A stretch of 42,997 bases of DNA. Source: Henriciella sp. (GTDB lineage Bacteria; Pseudomonadota; Alphaproteobacteria; Caulobacterales; Hyphomonadaceae). The translations under genes and the position numbers were made by a program. Location: contig JABSPZ010000020.1 in assembly GCA_013213785.1 (NCBI GenBank), positions 1 to 42,997 on the forward strand, read 5' to 3'. How positions within the stretch are numbered: position 1 is the stretch's first letter; each line of letters begins with the position of its first letter. Of the stretch, positions 26,629 to 35,106 are shown in pieces. The notes below the pieces were generated by a model. It made no database searches. It had not been told where the DNA came from and saw only the letters and a list, made by a program, of their open reading frames with translations.

Positions 26629-26658
26629 TTGCACTTTGAGTCCCGTTTCTGGTAAAAT
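26629..26658 (+). promoter_or_regulatory. Probable sigma-70 promoter
   Basis: TTGCAC and TAAAAT separated by 18 bases, with the start codon of the 26677 gene 19 bases after the -10. The 287-base gap between the RHH gene and this gene otherwise shows nothing I can name. Confidence 0.5.
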
Positions 26659-26676
26659 AGAAAGAAGAGAAAGTGA

Positions 26677-27435
26677 GTGTGTGTGAGCTTCGATCCGCTA
26701 GAAAAAGAGACCGATTTCAAATTCATCAGTAGGCTGCAGGAAGCCAAAACCCGCGCCGAAGATTTTGCTCGCTATTCCCGTGCACAATCAGGACTTGAAA
26801 CAGGTGATGGCAGCAGTAACCAAACGCTTCTAGACGGTGTGCAGCAGGTCAGCGGAACGCAACAAAAGAAAAACAAGCCTAGCAACAAAGACAATACCCT
26901 TTGGCTGGACCTAATTCAGCGACAGATCGATGAACTGCAAACATCAATCAATGATGCGGAGCGTGATTTTGCAATCGATAACGGTGAGGAATGGCGCGAG
27001 CTATTCGCGCTTAGATTGCTAGATCCCGAGCTAATGCCGCAACGCCTGGAGGATGAAAGCCTCGAAGAGTATCGCGCTCGCGTTGAACAGGCATTGATAG
27101 ATGAGCCTCTAAATGATGATGGAAGCATCAAGGACGAATACAAAGACCATCCTGAATATGGCGAGCTGGCACAATGGGCGCAGTGGAAGCATGATCAGCA
27201 ATTGGTGCAGACATTGAACTCCACACTCAGCGACCCCTCACTTTCTGGGGAACAGCGCGGGAATGCAATTAGAGAATTTACAGAGTCTGCCACGCATGAG
27301 CGAGTTACACAGGCGCTGACCACGACCGATGAGAATAGCGCGGAGGGAAAAGCGATAGACGCTGCACAAGATAGCTTGGAAGACCAAGCTTTGTCGAAGA
27401 GCGCCGCAGTCTCCGAAAACGCATTCTTGCGCTAA
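26677..27435 (+). CDS. Unknown acidic protein
   Basis: About 252 residues, very acidic and Gln/Asn/Ser-rich, no membrane helix or signal. A helical stretch at about 75-110 (LIQRQIDELQTSINDAERDF) is probably a coiled coil. The start is a GTG at 26677 or 26683; AGAAGAGA lies upstream of both. The last four bases overlap the next gene on the other strand. Acidic DNA-mimic (antirestriction) proteins are common in mobile elements, but I see no family motif, so that is only a possibility. Confidence 0.55.
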   Translation: MCVSFDPLEKETDFKFISRLQEAKTRAEDFARYSRAQSGLETGDGSSNQTLLDGVQQVSGTQQKKNKPSNKDNTLWLDLIQRQIDELQTSINDAERDFAIDNGEEWRELFALRLLDPELMPQRLEDESLEEYRARVEQALIDEPLNDDGSIKDEYKDHPEYGELAQWAQWKHDQQLVQTLNSTLSDPSLSGEQRGNAIREFTESATHERVTQALTTTDENSAEGKAIDAAQDSLEDQALSKSAAVSENAFLR

Positions 27436-27848
27436 TCAGGGTAATTATATCGCAGTGCCGGGTCGCTTTGCTGGAATAGGTACTGGGACGCAGATTTTCG
27501 AGCTGCATCTCTGGCTTCGTTTAAGATGAACGGACCATCTGAGGCCCCGGAATAATAATAAACTACCCCGGTCGAGGGCGCATCATTTTGGCGATAAAAG
27601 TAAACTACATTCGACACCCCTGCCTCGGCAAACTCTTGATCCAAAACATGCTCAATCTGTTTCGGCGTAATCTTAGAGTCTGTACCTACGATTACGTTTA
27701 CGGCGATGCCGGGATTGGTTTTCGACCATGTGATGGCCTCGCGGCTCGAGTTCTCTGAAAAGCGTAAACCTTCCATCTGTGCCATCGCTGAACCTGCAAT
27801 AAATATTGCTAATAGTACCGTGCATACGCTGGTATTCAGGCGTCTCAA
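27432..27848 (-). CDS. Small secreted protein, unknown
   Basis: 138 residues with a Sec signal peptide (MRRLNTSVCTVLLAIFIAGSAMA, cleavage after AMA). The mature part of ~115 residues is mixed alpha/beta with GVVYYYSGASDG and no recognised motif. It converges on the acidic protein gene with a 4-base overlap. Probably periplasmic cargo of the element. Confidence 0.55.
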   Translation of the reverse strand: MRRLNTSVCTVLLAIFIAGSAMAQMEGLRFSENSSREAITWSKTNPGIAVNVIVGTDSKITPKQIEHVLDQEFAEAGVSNVVYFYRQNDAPSTGVVYYYSGASDGPFILNEARDAARKSASQYLFQQSDPALRYNYPD

Positions 27849-28005
27849 AAAGGTTCCTTAATGGGACAATCTGGCGTAGATTAGGCACGAGCTTCAGACG
27901 CCCATTTTTGTTGAACACGGAGACCAAAATGCAGCTGTTTCACAAAGGAAGGCTTGTGAGACAGATAATCTAATCACGGGGCGGCTGAGTAGGAAGGAAG
28001 CCGCC

Positions 28006-28560
28006 ATGAGAAGGATTGGATACACCCGCGTTAGCGCTAACAGGCAGACAACGTTTCAATCAGAGGATCAGCTTAAATGCGCAGGCTGTGACGAGATTTA
28101 CTCAGACTTCGCCATTAGCGCCGTCGCCAAAAATAGACCTGGCTTGATGAAAGCGAGATCACGACTTCAGCCCGGCGACACCTTCGTTGTGCTCGCAATT
28201 GATCGGGCATTTAGATCTACGATTGAAGGGCTGTTATTTTTAGATGAGTTGCACCGAGAAGGGGTAGCGTTTCACTCCATCTATCAGAATATCGATACAA
28301 CAACACCAGAAGGTCGAAAGTGGTTCACGTACTCCGTTGCAGATGCGGAGTACGAACGCGCGCTCATATCAAGACGTACAAAAGAGAAGATGGCTGCAGC
28401 AAAAAGACGTGGTGTGAAATTTGGAAGACCAAGAGCGCTGACCGAAAATGCTCGCAGGCTGGCTGTTAAGTCAGTGCAATGCGGCAATGACGTAGAACAA
28501 ACAGCGCACGAATTTGGTGTCGGTAGGTCGACTTTGTATAGATATTTAAACTCTACCTAA
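28006..28560 (+). CDS. Small serine recombinase (resolvase/invertase)
   Basis: 184 residues in the Hin/Tn3-resolvase layout: catalytic domain with Ser10 in GYTRVS and the arginines of AIDRAFRS, a long E-helix (AEYERALISRRTKEKMAAAKRRG), the linker GVKFGRP, and a C-terminal helix-turn-helix (VEQTAHEFGVGRSTLYRYL). AAGGAAG precedes the ATG. It could invert a segment, resolve co-integrates or be a remnant of a transposon. Short inverted repeats just downstream (ACCGAT/ATCGGT at 28569-28582) could be part of its site. It is separate from the large recombinase at 19678-21363. Confidence 0.9.
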   Translation: MRRIGYTRVSANRQTTFQSEDQLKCAGCDEIYSDFAISAVAKNRPGLMKARSRLQPGDTFVVLAIDRAFRSTIEGLLFLDELHREGVAFHSIYQNIDTTTPEGRKWFTYSVADAEYERALISRRTKEKMAAAKRRGVKFGRPRALTENARRLAVKSVQCGNDVEQTAHEFGVGRSTLYRYLNST

Positions 28561-28683
28561 TAGTCTTACCGATTCATCGGTCCATCATTATGCGTGGGTG
28601 CTCACCTCCGCATGAGAGGACAATTCAAGTTTCTCAGAGTGCCAGAGTGGCTTACATTTTGTCCAGTGGGGCACGGGCAACAT

Positions 28684-28887
28684 TCAGTTGCTGTCGCCCT
28701 TTTCATGGCGAAACATAAAGGAGGTTAGGACGTCGGCCAGCAAAGAAAAGAACCCCGCCGCAATGGCGATGTCGGCTAATTCGTGTAGAAAAACTTCTCC
28801 ACGCTTAAAGTAAATGATCTGAGCGATCACAAACGGAATGATAAAGAGAAAGAAATTAGCTAGGCGTCGATTGCTCGGCATTTTCAA
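28684..28887 (-). CDS. Small two-helix membrane protein, possible immunity protein
   Basis: 67 residues with two hydrophobic helices (about 11-28 and 37-58) and charged ends. GGAGAG lies six bases before a TTG and twelve before an in-frame ATG at 28881, so the TTG may be the start. It is divergent from the peptide exporter. Small basic membrane proteins beside such exporters are often immunity proteins, but position and size alone cannot prove this. No family recognised. Confidence 0.45.
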   Translation of the reverse strand: MKMPSNRRLANFFLFIIPFVIAQIIYFKRGEVFLHELADIAIAAGFFSLLADVLTSFMFRHEKGDSN

Positions 28888-29156
28888 TTTTTGCTCTCCA
28901 AATAGAGTTTTCGACCTTGTTATTCAAAGTGATACTGAAAATTCGATATTGATGAAGTCAAAATAATAAACTCTCGAGCGAGCGGGGGATACGCGCCGCC
29001 TCATTACACTGCGCGCAATGGGTTGATTTTGGATTATTTCCAGAATTCTCGTAAATCGGTATTTCCACAAAGAAACTTTAAATCAAATCAAGAGTGTACA
29101 AAATCTGCATTGACTTTCGTTTTACAAACGATTTGGTTCTGTCCCGAAAATGAATT

Positions 29157-29186
29157 GTCCCGAGGTTGGTGAAGCAACCTCGGGAC
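29157..29186 (+). promoter_or_regulatory. Perfect 12-bp hairpin with GTGAAG loop in exporter leader
   Basis: GTCCCGAGGTTG pairs fully with CAACCTCGGGAC around GTGAAG. No T tract follows, so it is not a simple terminator. The same hexaloop, closed by G-C, occurs in the leaders of both precursor genes (31677-31694 and 35393-35415). The shared ribosome box ACTGCATGTGGAGAT follows at 29195. A TTGACT hexamer at 29110 has no good -10. The remaining intergenic sequence 28888-29109 shows nothing I can name. Confidence 0.6.
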
Positions 29187-29215
29187 GGAAGATCACTGCA
29201 TGTGGAGATGCATTT

Positions 29216-29311
29216 GTGACCTACATCACATATGGGCGATTTTGCACGCCTTGGCAACAAGACATTTGTAAACGCAACCTCTGGTGGTCGCGGACGGAGG
29301 GCCAAGCCTGA
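29216..29311 (+). CDS. 31-residue peptide coupled to exporter
   Basis: Reads from a GTG seven bases after GGAGA, exactly the spacing used by both precursor genes, with the same upstream box. The TGA overlaps the exporter ATG (TGATG). The peptide is aromatic and basic with three Trp and two Cys (MTYITYGRFC at the N-terminus, KRNLWWSRTE near the end) and has no GG leader. It may be a third, leaderless product, a coupling peptide, or a decayed precursor whose leader was replaced. The GTG lies inside TGTGA-N6-TCACA (29215-29230), a CRP-like palindrome that may be chance. Confidence 0.45.
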   Translation: MTYITYGRFCTPWQQDICKRNLWWSRTEGQA

Positions 29312-31593
29312 TGTCGGTGCTCAATCTTTCCGGTGTTCGGCAAATGCCGCTGCTGCGCCAAGCTGAAGCAGCGGAATGCGGTCTGGCCTGTGTTGGCATG
29401 ATCGCGGGTGCCTATGGGCGCGAAACGGACCTTCCAACACTGCGCAGTAAGTTTCCAATCTCTCTCAAGGGCGCAACGCTTAAAGACATCATCGAAATTG
29501 CCACTCAAATGGATTTGGGCGCTCGAGCGGTCCGTTGCGAGCCAGATGAGCTTAAAGACCTCCGCACCCCTGCGATCCTTCACTGGAATATGGATCATTT
29601 CGTGGTGCTGAAGAAAGTCAGCAGCAAGTCGATCATACTTCATGATCCGGCAGCGGGCAAAGTTGAACTCAACCTAGAAAATGCGAGTAAGCACTTCACC
29701 GGCGTTGCGCTTGAGCTCACGCCATCATCTGGATTCCAGCGCAAAAAAGAGCGTAATCCCGTCAAACTGACCAGTCTCGTGAAGCTGGGCGGGACGGCCT
29801 GGAAAGCGATTGCGCAGGGCATTGCGCTCTCCATATTCTTACAAGTCTTCGTCCTGCTCTCGCCCTACTACATGCAGCTGGTCATCGATGAGGCAATCCT
29901 CAAAGGGGATATGTCTCTGCTCGCCGCAATCGCGATAGGCTTTGCGCTTCTCAAGGTCTTTGAGGCCATCACCACGATCATTCGAGGCTTGGTCTTCCAG
30001 TTCCTTTCAAACATCCTTGCATTCGATATGGAAGCGAGCCTCTTCCATCACATGTCGCGTCTGCCGCTGGCTTATTTCCATCGCAGGCATGTCGGTGACA
30101 TTCAGCAGCGCTTCCAATCTCTGGCCCCGATCAGAGACTTCATTGCCAATGGCGCCATTGCTGCTCTGATCGATGGCTGTTTGGCGATCTTCCTCGGCAT
30201 CATCATCTTTCTCTACGACGCGATGTTGGGTTTTGTCGTCGTAGGATTTGTCGTTCTATACGGCTTGCTTCGCTTTGCATTCCTATCACTCTCTAAGCGC
30301 TTATCGGGCGACTTCCTCGTCGCGGATGCCAAAGAGAACACTAAGTTTCTAGAGACCCTGCGCGCGATGCAGACCGTCAAGGTTGCCGGTATAGAGAACG
30401 AGCGCGAAGGCCTCTGGCGAAACCTCGCGGCTGATACACTCAATGCGCAAATCCGAATGGGCAATGTCAACATTGGCTATAGCGCGGTGAGCCAAACGCT
30501 GATGGGGCTTTCCAACATCTTGGTTGTCTATTTGGCTGCGAGCAGCGCGATCGGCGGCGCGATGACCATTGGGATGATCACAGCCTTTATCGCATATAAG
30601 GGCCAGTTTGAACAAAAGCTCATGGCGCTCCTGGAGACCTATGTGAACTTCAAGCTACTGGATGTGCACTTAGAGCGCGTATCAGACATCGCGCTCCACA
30701 AAAAGGAAGCAGGCCTGCAGGCGCCGCCGTCCAATCGAGAGCTTGAGGGCCAGATCACGCTTCAAAACTTGCACTTTAGATACGCTAGGTTTGAACCAGA
30801 CATCCTAAAAGGGGCTAACCTGGAGATCGAGCCCGGAGAGTTCGTGGCACTGGCCGCTCCATCCGGCGAAGGGAAGTCGACATTACTCCGTTTAATCCTT
30901 GGCCTATACGAGCCATCGCATGGCAAGATCCTCTATGACGGTCTCGAGGCCAGCAAATGGGGGCTATCGAACCTCCGCCAGCAGATGGGAGTGGTTATGC
31001 AGGACGACACCTTGCTTGGCGGGTCTATCGAAGAGAATATTAGCCTGTTCGACGAGAAACCCGACCGAGACCGCATTCGGGAAGTCGCGCGGATCGCCGC
31101 TATCCATGATGATATCGAGGCTATGCCGATGGGGTATCGATCCCTCGTCGGCGATATGGGAACCACGCTCTCTGGCGGGCAACAACAACGTGTGATGTTG
31201 GCGCGGGCGCTCTATCGTAGCCCTAGATTGTTGGTCATGGACGAAGGAACGAGCGCGCTAGATGTAAACACGGAAAGACACATCAATGCTCAGCTAAAGA
31301 AGCTGTCCATTACCCGCATCATTGCGGCGCATCGCCCCGAAACTTTAGCGGCTGCGGATAAAGTTATAGCGCTACAGCAAGGGCAGCTGCGGCCGATTGA
31401 GTTTAAGCCTGGCCCCGTGGGCGCAGCAAAACAAATGACGGTCAAGTCAAATTCTGGTCTAGACAAAAAAGACCTCTCATCGAGCGCTATCGATGAAGCT
31501 ATGCCTGCACAAAATGGGATAATTCAACTTGAGGGTGTGAAAACAATTCTTGAGAGCGCGAAAAGTAGATTTCTCAGACTTTTTCACAGATAA
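29311..31593 (+). CDS. Peptidase-containing ABC exporter (C39, CvaB-like)
   Basis: Bacteriocin-type exporter that cleaves double-glycine leaders and exports the peptide across the inner membrane. From the ATG at 29311 (GGAGG ten bases upstream): C39 peptidase domain with Gln17, Cys23, His96 and Asp112 all present; six helices at about 155-430; nucleotide-binding domain with Lys522 in PSGEGKST, LSGGQQQR and LLVMDEGTSALD. The last ~60 residues are a polar tail beyond the usual end. About 760 residues. Substrates are most likely the GG-leader proteins at 31764 and 35107, with the HlyD adaptor at 33744. Confidence 0.95.
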   Translation: MSVLNLSGVRQMPLLRQAEAAECGLACVGMIAGAYGRETDLPTLRSKFPISLKGATLKDIIEIATQMDLGARAVRCEPDELKDLRTPAILHWNMDHFVVLKKVSSKSIILHDPAAGKVELNLENASKHFTGVALELTPSSGFQRKKERNPVKLTSLVKLGGTAWKAIAQGIALSIFLQVFVLLSPYYMQLVIDEAILKGDMSLLAAIAIGFALLKVFEAITTIIRGLVFQFLSNILAFDMEASLFHHMSRLPLAYFHRRHVGDIQQRFQSLAPIRDFIANGAIAALIDGCLAIFLGIIIFLYDAMLGFVVVGFVVLYGLLRFAFLSLSKRLSGDFLVADAKENTKFLETLRAMQTVKVAGIENEREGLWRNLAADTLNAQIRMGNVNIGYSAVSQTLMGLSNILVVYLAASSAIGGAMTIGMITAFIAYKGQFEQKLMALLETYVNFKLLDVHLERVSDIALHKKEAGLQAPPSNRELEGQITLQNLHFRYARFEPDILKGANLEIEPGEFVALAAPSGEGKSTLLRLILGLYEPSHGKILYDGLEASKWGLSNLRQQMGVVMQDDTLLGGSIEENISLFDEKPDRDRIREVARIAAIHDDIEAMPMGYRSLVGDMGTTLSGGQQQRVMLARALYRSPRLLVMDEGTSALDVNTERHINAQLKKLSITRIIAAHRPETLAAADKVIALQQGQLRPIEFKPGPVGAAKQMTVKSNSGLDKKDLSSSAIDEAMPAQNGIIQLEGVKTILESAKSRFLRLFHR

Positions 31594-31627
31594 GTGTTCT
31601 ATTATTGTTCTTTCATAAATATCTGTG

Positions 31628-31655
31628 TTGACAGAGTTTTTGTCTTGGTTAACTT
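31628..31655 (+). promoter_or_regulatory. Possible promoter of the first precursor
   Basis: TTGACA and TAACTT with a 16-base spacer lie 35 bases after the exporter stop. This would give the precursor its own transcript with a ~100-base leader carrying the hairpins. Confidence 0.4.
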
Positions 31656-31676
31656 CTCACACATGCCTACGGGCAT

Positions 31677-31694
31677 CCGGTGGTGAAGCACCGG
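31677..31694 (+). promoter_or_regulatory. GTGAAG-loop hairpin in first precursor leader
   Basis: CCGGTG and CACCGG pair around GTGAAG, the same loop as at 29169. It is preceded by TGCC-TACG-GGCA and followed by GGGGA...TCCCC (31700-31726). Several stems in a short leader suggest post-transcriptional control. Confidence 0.55.
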
Positions 31695-31742
31695 CTTTCG
31701 AGAGGGGACAAGCAAGCTTTGCAAATCCCCATTTTAATGAAA

Positions 31743-31757
31743 ACTGCATGTGGAGAT
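31743..31757 (+). repeat. Shared ribosome-binding box
   Basis: ACTGCATGTGGAGAT occurs identically at 29195-29209, and CATGTGGAGA at 35345-35354 on the minus strand. In each case the GGAGA lies seven bases before the start codon of a peptide gene. This fixes the start of the first precursor at 31764 instead of the ATGs at 31758 or further upstream. Confidence 0.7.
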
Positions 31758-31763
31758 ATGCAA

Positions 31764-32159
31764 ATGAGAGAACTAAATCTAGTTGAACTTAAGAGTGTGA
31801 GTGGTGGTTGGGACAATACTGAAAACCCGCTCGATGGTCCATTTACCGATAGCAGAGGCCTTACGATACCTGGTGTTGGAGGTTTCGATAGTTCCGACCA
31901 AACAGGACCACCAGTGACTGGAGGTGTCGAAACTTCAGGGGGATCAAATGGCCTTGATTCATGGTCTGCCGACGTATCCGCCGATACTGACGGAGATGGA
32001 GATTTCGATCTAAATCTCAACACTAATAGCGATGGAGATTGGAGCGCCGATTACACATTTGATAATGGTGTCACCGTCGGTGTCTCAACCACGACAGAGG
32101 GTGGACCAAACACACCCGGGAATAGCGGGACATTTGGTACTGTAACAGTTCGGTTCTAA
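31764..32159 (+). CDS. Double-glycine precursor 1 (acidic, calcium-motif type)
   Basis: 131 residues. The leader MRELNLVELKSVSGG is a classic 15-residue bacteriocin-type leader ending in GG, the C39 cleavage site. The mature part (~116 residues, no Cys) is very acidic and Gly/Ser/Thr-rich, with a DTDGDGDFD segment like a calcium-binding loop, two WSAD repeats and alternating beta-like strands to the end. It is longer than most class II bacteriocins and looks more like a small secreted beta protein. It lies between the exporter and the aspartyl protease (11 bases before it). Toxin, signal or surface role is open. Confidence 0.8.
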   Translation: MRELNLVELKSVSGGWDNTENPLDGPFTDSRGLTIPGVGGFDSSDQTGPPVTGGVETSGGSNGLDSWSADVSADTDGDGDFDLNLNTNSDGDWSADYTFDNGVTVGVSTTTEGGPNTPGNSGTFGTVTVRF

Positions 32160-32170
32160 AGTCTGAACAA

Positions 32171-33352
32171 ATGATGAGCCTCCGATTTGAGTTAGTCGCT
32201 ACAGCCGTTGTGATTCAAGGCTTATTTCTCAATTCGGAGGCCGCATCTGAAAGCCCCAAGAATGCATGTTCCTTTAAGCTGATTAAGCCAGAGATAGGAC
32301 ATCTTCCATCTATCAATGTGGACGGCGCAAAGCTCTACTTCGACACAGGTGCCTCAGCTACAATTGTTTCGAGTGAGTATCCCGAGGGAACACAGGTCTC
32401 CAACGATGACGTGATTGTGGCTCAGACGTTTGGAGCCCCACTTAAACTACTAAGACACATCGGAGAGACAAGGTTTGATCTTTGTGGAACGCTCTCGGTA
32501 TCCGCGTTCACGATCGCTGCTGATAGCGAAGCCTCTGACCCATTCTGGGGTTCGTTTCAAACTGAGGCGGCGGCATTATTAGGGCGTGATGCTCTCACGC
32601 GGATTAGAGTTGAGATTGACCGTAGAAACGGGGACCTAAAAGTTAGCCCCGTTGCCAGTGCTCCCGATCAAAAAGACCGAGCAAGGTGGCCTTATATGGT
32701 TTCTATCCAGGCCCAAGGGCAAGACTTTGCATGTATATTGGATACTGGATTTTCCCATAGGGCCTCCGTTTTTGTTCCTCGTTTTTCTGCGCTTTATGAT
32801 CATCTAGCCACCGCTGACACACTCAAATGGATTAGCTCACACTCTGCCAGCGCCAGCCAGCGCGTGATCGATGTTTTCGACGAAACTGCGACCATCGAAG
32901 GGTTGGCTGGTAGTGGAATGGTGTTTTCGCTTGAGCAAACGGATAGTCCCGGAGAAACTAACGACTTGAAGAGGTTTTGCGTCGTCGGAAGCGACTTTCT
33001 TGAGGATGCTGAGCTAACACTTTCACCCCCTCAGCAGTTTGCTGAGCTTCATGGTGCCCTACCACGTGCCGGGTACAACCAGTGGGGGGTAGGTGAGCTA
33101 TTATACGATCAAGAAAGCGATCTATTTTTTGTAGGTAAACTCAATCAGAAATTCTCCGCATATCAGTCTGGATTGCGCGATGGGGATCAAATACTTGCGG
33201 TTGACGGCAAAGTCTTCGGTGTCGGTTCCATTTCGATTCTTAGAGAAAGAGCATTCGCGCCGAAGGGGGTCGTGACCCAGTTAGACATTCGGCGGTCTGG
33301 CGCTCGAATGATTGTCCGAGTGATAAACTCCGACCCCGTCAGTCACAACTAG
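32171..33352 (+). CDS. Secreted aspartyl protease with PDZ domain
   Basis: 393 residues with a signal peptide (cleavage near SEAAS). Two pepsin/retropepsin-type motifs are present, FDTGAS (Asp58) and LDTGFS (Asp191), suggesting a two-lobed enzyme within one chain. A C-terminal PDZ-like domain (about 300-385) carries GLRDGDQILAVDG. It starts 11 bases after the first precursor with a poor ribosome site, so it is probably co-translated. It would act in the periplasm or outside, perhaps trimming or degrading the exported peptide; this is inference. Its end overlaps the lipoprotein gene on the other strand by 14 bases. Confidence 0.85.
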   Translation: MMSLRFELVATAVVIQGLFLNSEAASESPKNACSFKLIKPEIGHLPSINVDGAKLYFDTGASATIVSSEYPEGTQVSNDDVIVAQTFGAPLKLLRHIGETRFDLCGTLSVSAFTIAADSEASDPFWGSFQTEAAALLGRDALTRIRVEIDRRNGDLKVSPVASAPDQKDRARWPYMVSIQAQGQDFACILDTGFSHRASVFVPRFSALYDHLATADTLKWISSHSASASQRVIDVFDETATIEGLAGSGMVFSLEQTDSPGETNDLKRFCVVGSDFLEDAELTLSPPQQFAELHGALPRAGYNQWGVGELLYDQESDLFFVGKLNQKFSAYQSGLRDGDQILAVDGKVFGVGSISILRERAFAPKGVVTQLDIRRSGARMIVRVINSDPVSHN

Positions 33353-33545
33353 GGGGCCGGGTCTTTGGCTCACCGGTCGCGTCTTGTTTTATTTCATGAA
33401 TTTCTTGTTCCTCAACACACTTCACCCAATTGTTGAGGTCCTGACGTCGCTCCAGCTTTTCTTCTGTTGAGAGGGGGTGGGGCGCAACGCATCCACCAAA
33501 AAGGCTAACAAGAATGACTGGAGCAAGCGATTTAAGCGAGGTCAT
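33339..33545 (-). CDS. Small lipoprotein
   Basis: 68 residues from the ATG at 33545 (AGGAG upstream). The signal MTSLKSLAPVILVSLFGGC ends in a lipobox-like LFGGC. The mature part (~50 residues) is charged with two further cysteines near the ends (WVKCVEE and PPSCD), which may pair. It is the last gene behind the HlyD adaptor and could be an immunity or anchoring lipoprotein of the peptide system. Function not established. Confidence 0.6.
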   Translation of the reverse strand: MTSLKSLAPVILVSLFGGCVAPHPLSTEEKLERRQDLNNWVKCVEEQEIHEIKQDATGEPKTRPPSCD

Positions 33546-33743
33546 GGATAGAAAACTCCTATAATGTTCAGATAGCATACAGGGTCTAGAAATGGGAATC
33601 GTTTCAAGCGGAGCGTTCTTGACTGTTTTGATATCAAAAAAGCATAATTCACAGAGATTACGAGCGCATGTAATTCATGAAGGAACTCTATGCCGACTTT
33701 CGACAAAGATTCGGCCATGAATTTATTTTGAACTAAAATTATC

Positions 33744-34985
33744 CTATTTTGCAGCCAGCGGCTCAAGAAGCCACTCCGAAAGTCGACGATTTTCCAGAAC
33801 GATATCCGCTGTAAATTCCATTCCTGCCTGCAGAGGCATTTCTTTCGAAAAGGCTTCCACAGTTTGCTTGGCGAGGGTTATAGACACTCTGTAAAGTGGC
33901 TCACCCGTTTGACTTGCCACGTTCAGCTCTTGCGGTAACTGAGCCGTGCTCGCAACGCCCTGGATTTCACCAAGCGCAATTCCGAATTTCTGGTATGGGA
34001 ACGCGTCATATTGGAGCTTCACAATCTGCCTAGGCTCAACAAAACCAATTGCACGAGACGGAAGATAAACCTCTGCGATCAGCTCACTGTTCTGGGGCAA
34101 CACGATCCCGAGCGGTATGCCGTTTATAGCCTGCTCGCCGGCTCTCGCTTGGAGCCCTGTGACCTTTCCCTCGATCGGCGCACGCACGATGTGGACCGTA
34201 TCTGCATCCGCACGTTCAATCTGCGCATTCATCTGCTCCAGGCGTTGATCAATGTCCGCCAGATCCCGATCTCGATTGGCTTGCAGCTGTCGCTTTTCGA
34301 GCGCTGCGCGGGATTGAGCCGCAACAGCTTCATTTACTTGCCCATTCGTTTGAAGCACCATTTGCTCTAACGAGGCCGCTGCCTCCAAGCGTTCATTAAG
34401 TTGCGGTTCAGCAATTAGTTGTTCTTCTAAAAATTGCTCCGCATCCTTAGCTCGATTTCGAGCAATCTCCAGACGTCGATTCACAACAGTGAGTTGATCT
34501 TTCAATTCACGTTCTTGCCGCTTGGCGTCGTTGTATCGTTGTTCGGCGGCGCGGATGCTTAGATCCGAAGCGGTTTCAATAGCGGCCTTCCGGCGCTGAA
34601 GCGTCGTCCGCTCCCTCTCCAGCTGTTTTAGCGTGGCCTCACTCAGCGCGCCACCGTCACTCATGTAACGTTCGGAGGTGATCTCAGCGATTGGATCACC
34701 CGCGTTCACAGCTTGCCCATCCTCCACCATCACTTTGGTGATGAGACCGGGCTCTAGCGCATAGAGTTTTGCTTCCGCCCCATCGACACGAAGCTTACCA
34801 CGCACGGTTTCCTTACGCGCAAAATCCACCGAAAGCAGAAAAGTGATAAGCGCAACCATGAAGGCCGCCAAAAATAGGGTGATCAATACCCAAGAGGGCG
34901 GCAACACTCCTGTGGGTTTTCCGAAACGAGAATTGGAAGCGCTCTGAAACTCCAGCGCCTCCTCACGAAACAAATCTGAGGACAT
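33744..34985 (-). CDS. HlyD-family adaptor (CvaA/RaxA-like)
   Basis: Periplasmic adaptor of 413 residues linking a C39 ABC exporter to an outer-membrane channel. The N-terminus SSDLFREEALEFQ is typical of the CvaA group, followed by one membrane helix (about 31-51), a lipoyl half (VEDGQAVNAGDPIAEI), a coiled-coil hairpin (about 110-265), the second lipoyl half (IVRAPIEGKVTG) and a beta-barrel part. It is on the minus strand, facing the exporter's own operon, 121 bases after precursor 2. The outer-membrane TolC-type partner is not in the window. Confidence 0.93.
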   Translation of the reverse strand: MSSDLFREEALEFQSASNSRFGKPTGVLPPSWVLITLFLAAFMVALITFLLSVDFARKETVRGKLRVDGAEAKLYALEPGLITKVMVEDGQAVNAGDPIAEITSERYMSDGGALSEATLKQLERERTTLQRRKAAIETASDLSIRAAEQRYNDAKRQERELKDQLTVVNRRLEIARNRAKDAEQFLEEQLIAEPQLNERLEAAASLEQMVLQTNGQVNEAVAAQSRAALEKRQLQANRDRDLADIDQRLEQMNAQIERADADTVHIVRAPIEGKVTGLQARAGEQAINGIPLGIVLPQNSELIAEVYLPSRAIGFVEPRQIVKLQYDAFPYQKFGIALGEIQGVASTAQLPQELNVASQTGEPLYRVSITLAKQTVEAFSKEMPLQAGMEFTADIVLENRRLSEWLLEPLAAK

Positions 34986-35106
34986 GCAAGTGCTCCACCA
35001 GTTGGGTTAAAAGCTGATAGGCGTGTGTTTCTTCACTCGGGATTAGAAAATCCCAAACTGCTGAGCCACAGGCCCCTTGAAACTGAATTGAAGCTCTTCG
35101 ACAGCC

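Noticed and set aside
31677-31726. Known riboswitch (guanidine-II or c-di-GMP type) in the precursor leader
   Set aside because: The loop sequences do not fit the consensus of either class; only a shared hairpin can be claimed.
33542-33766. Minus-strand frame of 74 codons between the adaptor and the lipoprotein
   Set aside because: It starts inside the adaptor gene with a TTG, lacks a ribosome site and its composition is not convincing.
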